The position numbers and the translations under genes are program-made. Shown in pieces: positions 1 through 3,563 of a stretch of 5,038 bases of DNA. This stretch comes from Chitinophagaceae bacterium (GTDB lineage: Bacteria > Bacteroidota > Bacteroidia > Chitinophagales > Chitinophagaceae). The notes beneath the pieces were generated by a model. It ran no database searches. It was given only the letters and a program-made list of their open reading frames with translations, and had not been told where the DNA came from. The number at the start of each line of letters is the position of its first letter. Within the stretch, counting starts at the first letter, position 1. Location: NCBI GenBank assembly GCA_021151685.1, contig JAGKWS010000166.1, positions 1-5,038 of the forward strand, read 5' to 3'.

Positions 1-16
1 CTGCAAATGGCATCAA

Positions 17-361
17 TTACATATTGTCAAAAACCACTACGTCTCTCACTTCAACGGTTCCATCCAAGCGAAGGTCGGGGCAACCTTTGGCAATCTCAGA
101 AGCTTCCTCAATGCTGGCAGCATTAATAATGAAGAATCCGCCCACCATTTCTTTGCTCTCGGCATATGGGCCATCTGTAACTACATTGCCTTTTTTTACT
201 GTTTTACCCGTAGGCAGCAACGCTTCACCGGCTTTGTAAATACCTTTGCTTTGCAAATCGCCTATCCACGAGAACCATTGTTGCATGTTTTGCTGAGATT
301 CTTCCGGAGACATTTTCATTGCATCGCTGCCACCACGAAAAATAAGCATGAAATTTTTCAT
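17..361 (-). CDS. YciI/DGPF-domain family protein
   Basis: A complete 114-residue protein starting at ATG (359-361) and ending with TAA at 17-19. It has the layout of the YCII-related (DGPF) family: an N-terminal beta strand MKNFMLIF, a helical stretch at about 19-39 (SPEESQQNMQQWFSWIGDL), GEAL at 45-48, then the hallmark DGPY at 63-66 followed by AESKEMVGGFFII. A helix rich in E and A (83-92) and a final strand GTVEVRDVVVF follow. The usual family core is about 90-120 residues, so it is full length. These proteins adopt a ferredoxin-like dimeric fold and often lie beside ECF sigma factors in Bacteroidota and Actinobacteria, but no sigma-factor gene is visible here. The biochemical role of this subgroup is not established. 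No Shine-Dalgarno sequence is seen before the ATG, which is normal for the phylum. Family assignment is firm; function is unknown. Confidence 0.9.
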   Translation of the reverse strand: MKNFMLIFRGGSDAMKMSPEESQQNMQQWFSWIGDLQSKGIYKAGEALLPTGKTVKKGNVVTDGPYAESKEMVGGFFIINAASIEEASEIAKGCPDLRLDGTVEVRDVVVFDNM

Positions 362-684
362 TGTACTGTGTTTTTTGGTTTAAAAAATTGGATTACGAAT
401 AGGTGACGAACAGCATTTTCGCTGGCAGACAAAAATTACAAACTTTTTTTGAGTTGGGTAAAATTCTGTTGAAGTGGGGGAGGGAGAGCACTAAGATACT
501 TGTTCTATTGGTAGCTGTCTTTACTTTGTGTATCAAAAAAGGTGAAGCCGGACGGATTCTGGCTACCACACCTACCGTAGGCAAAGCCAATGCCAAACAA
601 TTTATGGTAAGCTACGGCCAACTGGTAATAGGCATAGGGCTACAACAACGTGAAGCCGTTCGCAGAACGGGCACTATCAGCAGT
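362..684. other. Gene-poor stretch upstream of the YciI gene
   Basis: No convincing gene is seen. A plus-strand open frame (403-873, GTG start) and a minus-strand one (393-596) exist, but neither resembles a known domain, both have erratic composition, and the plus one runs through a hairpin array and antisense to an RHS remnant. The stretch must carry the promoter of the minus-strand YciI gene in its left part, but no clean TAnnTTTG box was found there. It contains a small near-palindrome CCTACCGTAGG at 571-581 and the first hairpin of the cluster described separately (656-670). It may be decayed coding DNA or a noncoding repeat. Confidence 0.5.
656..670. repeat. Small perfect hairpin, 6-bp stem with GCA loop
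   Basis: CCGTTC (656-661), loop GCA, GAACGG (665-670). It is the first of three triloop hairpins lined up over 656-760, all inside the degraded RHS block. Confidence 0.6.
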
Positions 685-687
685 TCA

Positions 688-710
688 GGTTCGCCCCTGC
701 GGGAAGAACC
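688..710. repeat. Interrupted hairpin with TGC loop
   Basis: The outer arms GGTTC (688-692) and GAACC (706-710) pair, then a 2x2 internal mismatch (GC/AA), then CCC-TGC-GGG (695-703). The right flank carries two copies of ACAACGGGG (714-722 and 725-733). It lies between the 6-bp hairpin and the first copy of the dispersed bulged-hairpin repeat. Confidence 0.55.
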
Positions 711-733
711 GGAACAACGGGGATACAACGGGG

Positions 734-760
734 CCGCCGAGTCCTCTTCGAGAGACTCGG
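734..760 (+). repeat. Dispersed bulged-hairpin repeat, copy A
   Basis: The core GAGTCCTCTTCGAGAGACTC (739-758) recurs exactly at 1056-1075 and, inverted, at 2034-2053. It folds as CCGAGT, a bulged C, CTCT, loop TCG, AGAG, ACTCGG (737-760), a 10-bp stem with one bulge. The left flank CCGCC is shared with copy B, and both A and B carry AGGAC a few bases to the right. In translation on the minus strand it gives VSRRGLGG, appended to the RHS remnant. Confidence 0.85.
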
Positions 761-761
761 A

Positions 762-1023
762 TAGGACATATGGTATCGTAGGTTCTTACGTGTCGGGTTT
801 CGTCCACAACGGCCAGCACATTGCCCAGATGGTCTGTCAATTCAAATTGTTTCTGGCCTGGCATATGTTGTAAATATACGGTATCTTTATAATCATTGCC
901 ATAGGCCACAAGGCTATCGGGCTTTATGCCATCCTGATATTCCAGACTATACCACAGGTGTTTGTTGGCCAGTTTTTGGGTGTCTTGTGTGTGGTGTACA
1001 AAGTATCCACCGAGCAGCCAGTA
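762..1023 (-). pseudogene. RHS/YD-repeat core remnant (minus strand)
   Basis: Reading the minus strand from about 1023, one frame gives WLLGGYFVHHTQDTQKLANK, then HLWYSLEYQDGIKPDSLVAY, GNDYKDTVYL and QFELTDHLGNVLAVV. The segment ELTDHLGNVLAVV is the signature that precedes the terminal RHS core in Bacteroidota RHS/YD-repeat proteins, which are large surface or secreted proteins delivering variable C-terminal toxins. The frame is closed upstream by TAG (1024-1026). A neighbouring frame (GAEVARSTG...) is open across the same junction, which suggests a frameshift. Downstream the frame runs straight into palindrome copy A and then unrelated sequence to a stop at 685. There is no start codon context, no full repeat array and no toxin, so this is a fragment of about 87 codons. 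It is bracketed by copies A and B of the hairpin repeat and points away from the second RHS remnant. Confidence 0.8.
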
Positions 1024-1050
1024 CTACGGGCTACTTCTGCACCCATGTTG

Positions 1051-1077
1051 CCGCCGAGTCCTCTTCGAGAGACTCTG
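1051..1077 (+). repeat. Dispersed bulged-hairpin repeat, copy B
   Basis: Identical to copy A over CCGCC plus the 20-base core (1056-1075), in the same orientation. The right flank differs (TGCC), so the outermost C-G pair of copy A is lost here, but AGGAC again follows at 1080-1084. It sits between the RHS remnant and the start of the 211-residue gene, about 37 bases before the ATG. Confidence 0.85.
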
Positions 1078-1113
1078 CCAGGACGTAAAGCCATTTTGAC
1101 AAAATAGCGCATT

Positions 1114-1749
1114 ATGAAAACAAGTAAAATAATAAGAATCGTTTTAGCAATTTGTGTTGCCATAGGCGTAAGTATAGCCTTTGTAGCCTTATGCATTACT
1201 ATAATTAGCTTTATCAAGAAAGGCGAAACAAAAAAAAGTACGGTTAATGCAAGCTGGATAACAATTACAGGAGAACTAGTACAAAAAGATTATGGGGGAG
1301 AAGGTGGTGCATCAATGTTTAAATACTGGTATAACGACCGCCTTTATAAAAATTATAGTACCATAACACTTAACGTTGGTAATATAGTAGTAGGTGAAAA
1401 ATATAAAATACTTATAGACACTACCCATCCAGATATTTATCTACCTGTAACATGGGCGCCTTTATTTACTCAAGATGAACTACCGCTAGTTGACACAACC
1501 TTTGGCATAATAGAAGATATAAACAATAATTTCATATTGAGTGCGACATCAAAATACATATCCAAAAAATCTGTGGTTTTCGTATATACTGCCCAAGGTA
1601 AAGAATTTGGTCGTAGTCAAAATTTACCACCCGATTATGTAAAAACATACCCTGAGCTTTCCATTGGAAAATATTATACGGTAGTGTATTTAAAAGAAGA
1701 CCCTCAAAGAGCAATAATTTATTTAGATAAACCGTGCCAACCAAAATAA
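1114..1749 (+). CDS. Hypothetical membrane-anchored protein with two beta-rich units
   Basis: A complete 211-residue protein, ATG at 1114, stop TAA at 1747-1749. One hydrophobic segment at about 7-34 follows a short basic N-terminus (KTSK) and is closed by KK, consistent with a single-pass inner-membrane anchor or uncleaved signal. The rest appears to be two similar beta-rich units. The first (about 51-112) has ITGEL, FKYWYNDRLYKN and VGEKYKILIDTTHPDIYL. The second (about 131-207) has GIIED, VVFVYTAQGKEFGRS and IGKYYTVVYLKEDPQRAIIYL. The order 'strand, x-Y-x-G-K-x-Y, then G-x-x-Y-x-V-x-Y-x-x-x-P' resembles DUF3592-like proteins, but I cannot confirm a family. Base composition is clearly more AT-rich than hscB and the dehydrogenase gene, suggesting acquired DNA. 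It lies between two RHS remnants, so an orphan immunity or RHS-linked accessory role is possible by context only. No TAnnTTTG promoter or Shine-Dalgarno sequence was recognised upstream. Confidence 0.8.
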   Translation: MKTSKIIRIVLAICVAIGVSIAFVALCITIISFIKKGETKKSTVNASWITITGELVQKDYGGEGGASMFKYWYNDRLYKNYSTITLNVGNIVVGEKYKILIDTTHPDIYLPVTWAPLFTQDELPLVDTTFGIIEDINNNFILSATSKYISKKSVVFVYTAQGKEFGRSQNLPPDYVKTYPELSIGKYYTVVYLKEDPQRAIIYLDKPCQPK

Positions 1750-1780
1750 GGGCAAGTAAGAAATTTGTCTCTAGTCGTAG

Positions 1781-1966
1781 TCCACTAATTTCCCTGCTAC
1801 AAATCGTGCATTAAATGCTGTAGCCAAGTGGTATAGGTATACTGGCAACGAATGGAATGAGGAAAGTGGATTGTACTATCATGAAGCGAGATATTATGCA
1901 CCTTGGCTGGTAAGATGGTGCGCTTCAGAACCGATTCACAATGAATGGTATGTGATTATTAGTCAA
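1781..1966 (+). pseudogene. RHS-repeat-associated core remnant (plus strand)
   Basis: The frame opens after TAG (1778-1780) and reads SNRALNAVAK-like sequence (exactly, PATNRALNAVAKWYRYTGNE), then WNEESGLYYHEARYYAPWLV and RWCASEPIHNEWY. The stretch YRYTG-x-E-x-(D/N)EESGLYYH-x-ARYYAPWL-x-RW is the highly conserved end of the RHS-repeat-associated core, after which variable toxin tips begin. There is no plausible start codon before the motif, and the frame runs on through palindrome copy C to a stop at 2252-2254 with no recognisable toxin domain, so this is a fragment. The consensus 'SxDP' that usually ends the core is degenerate (CASEP). It lies on the opposite strand to the other RHS remnant and carries a later part of the core, so the two are pieces of one or two broken RHS genes that are no longer in register. 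Confidence 0.85.
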
Positions 1967-2032
1967 AATGAAAATGATCAAGGTGCGTTATCTTTAACAG
2001 CATCTTCCTACGAATATTGTTTCCGTCTCCGT

Positions 2033-2054
2033 GGAGTCTCTCGAAGAGGACTCC
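2033..2054 (-). repeat. Dispersed bulged-hairpin repeat, copy C (inverted)
   Basis: GAGTCTCTCGAAGAGGACTC (2034-2053) is the exact reverse complement of the 20-base core of copies A and B. The next base pair outward is G-C (2033/2054), where copy A has C-G, so pairing is preserved with a different base pair, while the wider flanks are unrelated. It is inserted in the frame behind the plus-strand RHS core fragment. Confidence 0.85.
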
Positions 2055-2153
2055 CCGGCAATCAGGGCTCTAAAGCTGAAAAATTGACCGCCTGCCCATT
2101 TGCTTATACAGGACCTTGTGTAGTAATATACTCCGTTTTTCCAGTTCATTTCG

Positions 2154-2199
2154 CTGGTTGCAACCAGAACGAGAATAAAGTTCTAGTCAGCCGTAGACT
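2154..2199. repeat. Cluster of adjacent small inverted repeats
   Basis: The perfect palindrome CTGGTTGCAACCAG (2154-2167) is followed by AGAAC...GTTCT (2166-2170 with 2180-2184) and AGTC...GACT (2185-2188 with 2196-2199). The first is a 14-base two-fold palindrome; the other two are weak alone. Together they suggest a structured noncoding element or repeat debris like that at 656-760. Confidence 0.4.
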
Positions 2200-2336
2200 G
2201 AATGTAGTAAAAATTATTCGACATATGTCTTTGGCTTCGTCGGTGAGGCTGTAAATCTCCAAATTTGCGGATGCTCAGCCGCGGCATTAATTCTGTACCT
2301 GTGGTGTGTCCATATGGGCCTCGGCATATTTGACAT

Positions 2337-2687
2337 CTATTGGTCAAGATTCCTAATCATTGCAAATAACATTTTAGACATCTCTTCTGCAAGCGAGTAT
2401 AAACTGTTGAATTCTGCTGCCGATAATTGCTCACTATCTCTCAGAATATCAAATATGGCGACGCATTCAAATACCGAACCTCGCGCAATCACACAAAAAT
2501 TCTTTCGGTCTGGCTTGCTAAATCGGCTCGTGCCATCTGCTATGTTTAGTACAACGCTTAAAGATGCCCTTCTTAGCTGATTTTTTGTTATTCCATCAAG
2601 CGTTTCAATTCTAAGAACCGATTTTACAACCACAGCATTAAATGCTTTCGCTTTTTTGTAAACTTCGAGGTTCTCAAAATCAAACAT
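2337..2687 (-). CDS. Stand-alone four-helix-bundle protein (S23/IVP type)
   Basis: A 116-residue protein with ATG at 2685-2687 and TAG at 2337-2339. The frame stays open further upstream through a tRNA gene, so the internal ATG at MFDFENLEVY is chosen because it is exactly where the family begins. Diagnostic features are (F)ENLEVYKKAKAF at 4-16, NQLRRASLSVVLNIADGTSR at 36-55, FCVIARGSVFEC at 64-75 and a closing helix at 93-114. This is the four-helix-bundle family first known from proteins encoded in 23S rRNA intervening sequences, related to the Avd accessory protein of diversity-generating retroelements. No reverse transcriptase, template repeat or rRNA is present here, so it is a free-standing member. 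Its function is unknown; Avd relatives form pentameric barrels that bind nucleic acid. It lies downstream of tRNA-Leu on the same strand, behind overlapping inverted repeats that may control it. Confidence 0.9.
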   Translation of the reverse strand: MFDFENLEVYKKAKAFNAVVVKSVLRIETLDGITKNQLRRASLSVVLNIADGTSRFSKPDRKNFCVIARGSVFECVAIFDILRDSEQLSAAEFNSLYSLAEEMSKMLFAMIRNLDQ

Positions 2688-2698
2688 AGCAATTGAGT

Positions 2699-2765
2699 GT
2701 GAGTGTGGGATTGAGTAAAGAAGAAAAAGGTCAGAGTGAGGTGTCGCTCTCGCTCCCACACTCAC
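2699..2765 (-). promoter_or_regulatory. Leader inverted repeat that can occlude the start region of the four-helix-bundle gene
   Basis: GTGAGTGTGGGA (2699-2710) is perfectly complementary in inverted sense to TCCCACACTCAC (2754-2765). The proximal arm ends 11 bases before the ATG at 2687, over the likely ribosome landing zone. The distal arm overlaps by 5 bases the arm of the longer terminator-like hairpin (2725-2776), so the two helices compete or cross. The regulatory role is inferred. Confidence 0.45.
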
Positions 2766-2776
2766 TCTGACCTTTT
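2725..2776 (-). terminator. Long terminator-like hairpin behind tRNA-Leu
   Basis: Perfect 16-base arms AAAAGGTCAGAGTGAG (2725-2740) and CTCACTCTGACCTTTT (2761-2776) with a 20-base loop. Read on the minus strand the stem begins 2 bases after the tRNA 3' end and is followed by TTTTTCTTCTTT, so it fits an intrinsic terminator for the tRNA transcript. It may also attenuate read-through into the four-helix-bundle gene. Confidence 0.7.
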
Positions 2777-2777
2777 G

Positions 2778-2861
2778 TGCCCGGAACAGGAATCGAACCT
2801 GCACTTTCTTGCGAAAACCAGATTTTGAGTCTGGCGCGTCTACCAATTCCGCCATCCGGGC
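2778..2861 (-). tRNA. tRNA-Leu (anticodon CAA)
   Basis: The minus strand folds as a class II tRNA of 84 bases. Acceptor GCCCGGA (2855-2861) pairs with TCCGGGC (2779-2785), with discriminator A at 2778. The D arm is GGCGGAATTGGTAGACGCGC, with GGTAGACG typical of tRNA-Leu. The anticodon stem CCAGA/TCTGG holds loop CTCAAAA, giving anticodon CAA for UUG codons. An extended variable arm (TTTTCGCAAGAAAGT) and T arm GCAGGTTCGATTCCTGT follow. CCA is not encoded (CAA follows), usual for this phylum. A strong candidate promoter lies just upstream and a terminator-like hairpin directly behind it. Confidence 0.96.
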
Positions 2862-2876
2862 GTTGGTAAGTGGCTG

Positions 2877-2907
2877 CAAATGTATAACTTCTTTGTCGAT
2901 AATGCAA
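2877..2907 (-). promoter_or_regulatory. Bacteroidota-type promoter of tRNA-Leu
   Basis: On the minus strand TTG (2905-2907) and TACATTTG (2877-2884) are separated by 20 bases. This matches the Bacteroidota housekeeping promoter pattern (TTG-type -33 box, TAnnTTTG -7 box). The box ends 15 bases before the first tRNA base at 2861, leaving a leader of only several bases. Confidence 0.8.
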
Positions 2908-2940
2908 TATTATGCGTTATCATTTTTTCAAAAATAGTTT

Positions 2941-2961
2941 GTGGCTATACATATACGCCAC
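2941..2961 (-). terminator. Probable terminator of hscB
   Basis: GTGGC (2941-2945) pairs with GCCAC (2957-2961), with inner TATA/TATA pairing and one bulged base. On the minus strand the hairpin starts 11 bases after the hscB stop and is followed by AAACTATTTTTG, a U-rich tail. It separates hscB from the tRNA promoter. Confidence 0.5.
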
Positions 2962-2972
2962 CTTTAGGTTGC

Positions 2973-3488
2973 TTATCGGAGCCTGTCTGCTATGCGCAGC
3001 AGGTACTTTTTGCGCATGTACATATCCTTTAGTTGCGCCAGTAGGGCAGGGTTGGGGGCACCGGCACTATATTGTTGTTTCAGCCTGTTTGTAGCGGTTT
3101 CCCATTCATCCATTTGTTCTTTCAGGGTGGCAGTGGCTGTTTCGCGAGCCTTTGTATTGGTTGTGTCGTCCTCATAGTCGCTTATGGCCTCGTTCAGGTC
3201 CATCATCTCCATCAGGAAGGCCGCTGGCAGTTGGTATTTCTCCTCCTCCTCCAGCACACCCGCAATGCGCAACACATAGGCCATCGTAGCATCGGCATCG
3301 CGCAGCGTTTTGTAGGCATCGTTGTTCATGGCGGCTATACGCAGGGCCAGCGCATGCTCGTGGCTGCCTGCATTGGCAAACTTGTCTGGGTGGTATTGGC
3401 GACTCAGTTCGTAATATTTCTGCTTCACCACTACCGGGTCCGGCGAAAAACTAACAGGTAGGTTGTAGAGCGTAAAGTAATTTTCCAT
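2973..3488 (-). CDS. hscB: Fe-S cluster assembly co-chaperone HscB (J-domain protein)
   Basis: A complete 171-residue protein, ATG at 3486-3488, TAA at 2973-2975. The J-type domain spans about 1-75: the opening YFTLYNLPVSF, helix II KQKYYELSRQYHPDKF with the invariant HPD at 33-35, then NNDAYKTLRD and AMAYVLRI-type helix (exactly ATMAYVLRIAG). The C-terminal part (about 88-171) is the HscB oligomerisation domain, recognised by AAFLMEMMDLNEAI at 89-102 and the final helix MRKKYLLRIADRL. The length equals that of E. coli HscB (171). HscB delivers the scaffold IscU, loaded with an iron-sulfur cluster, to the Hsp70 HscA and stimulates its ATPase, helping cluster transfer in the cytoplasm. The Zn-binding N-terminal cysteines found in eukaryotic homologues are absent, as in most bacteria. 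It is divergent from the dehydrogenase-like gene 75 bases away, and no isc/suf genes adjoin it. No clear promoter box was found on its side. Confidence 0.93.
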   Translation of the reverse strand: MENYFTLYNLPVSFSPDPVVVKQKYYELSRQYHPDKFANAGSHEHALALRIAAMNNDAYKTLRDADATMAYVLRIAGVLEEEEKYQLPAAFLMEMMDLNEAISDYEDDTTNTKARETATATLKEQMDEWETATNRLKQQYSAGAPNPALLAQLKDMYMRKKYLLRIADRLR

Positions 3489-3524
3489 GCTGTAATAACT
3501 ACATTTTCAGATTGCTGCACTGCT

Positions 3525-3548
3525 ACAGCTGGTAGCTGTGTATCTTTG
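3525..3548 (+). promoter_or_regulatory. Promoter -7 box with adjoining operator-like palindrome
   Basis: TATCTTTG (3541-3548) is a perfect Bacteroidota TAnnTTTG box, 15 bases before the ATG at 3564, implying a very short leader. A TTG at the right -33 spacing is not present; the nearest (3512-3514) is 26 bases away. The perfect inverted repeat ACAGCT-GGT-AGCTGT (3525-3539) fills the spacer just upstream and could bind a dimeric regulator that supplements or blocks the weak promoter. Confidence 0.6.
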
Positions 3549-3563
3549 CGGCAAAATTACGAC

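Larger units (their letters stand above)
1967..2336. other. Noncoding or decayed stretch behind the RHS remnant
   Basis: The RHS frame stays open to 2254 but the encoded residues (VIISQNENDQGALSLT, then the repeat-derived GVSRRGLPG, then CPFAYTGPC and so on) match no toxin family I know. The stretch contains the inverted hairpin repeat copy C, a cluster of small inverted repeats at 2154-2199, and after 2254 about 80 bases with nothing recognisable. The most economical reading is decayed toxin-tip DNA overwritten by repeats. A short unknown toxin tip of about 95 residues cannot be formally excluded. Confidence 0.45.

Noticed and set aside
403..873. 156-codon plus-strand open frame
   Set aside because: It has a weak GTG start, no family resemblance, crosses three hairpins, and its right part is antisense to a recognisable RHS core fragment.
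924..1217. 97-codon minus-strand open frame
   Set aside because: Its first third is antisense to the 1114-1749 gene, its middle is palindrome copy B, and its end is the RHS remnant read in the wrong frame.
1056..2053. Invertible segment between inverted copies B and C restoring an RHS gene
   Set aside because: Flipping this segment would put the two RHS fragments on one strand but in the wrong order (late core before early core), and no recombinase is present.
734..2054. CRISPR-like array from the recurring 20-base palindrome
   Set aside because: Spacing is irregular (about 300 and 960 bases), one copy is inverted, and no cas gene is seen.
709..2789. Possible att repeat: CCGGAACA at 709-716 and in the tRNA 3' part (2781-2788)
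   Set aside because: Eight shared bases are too few, the flanks differ, and no integrase is present.
2688..2879. N-terminal extension of the four-helix-bundle protein (reads MAELVDAPDSKSGF...)
   Set aside because: This is translation of the tRNA-Leu gene and the hairpin behind it; the family start is the ATG at 2685-2687.
3072..3461. Plus-strand open frames across hscB
   Set aside because: They are antisense to a strongly supported HscB and have no family resemblance.
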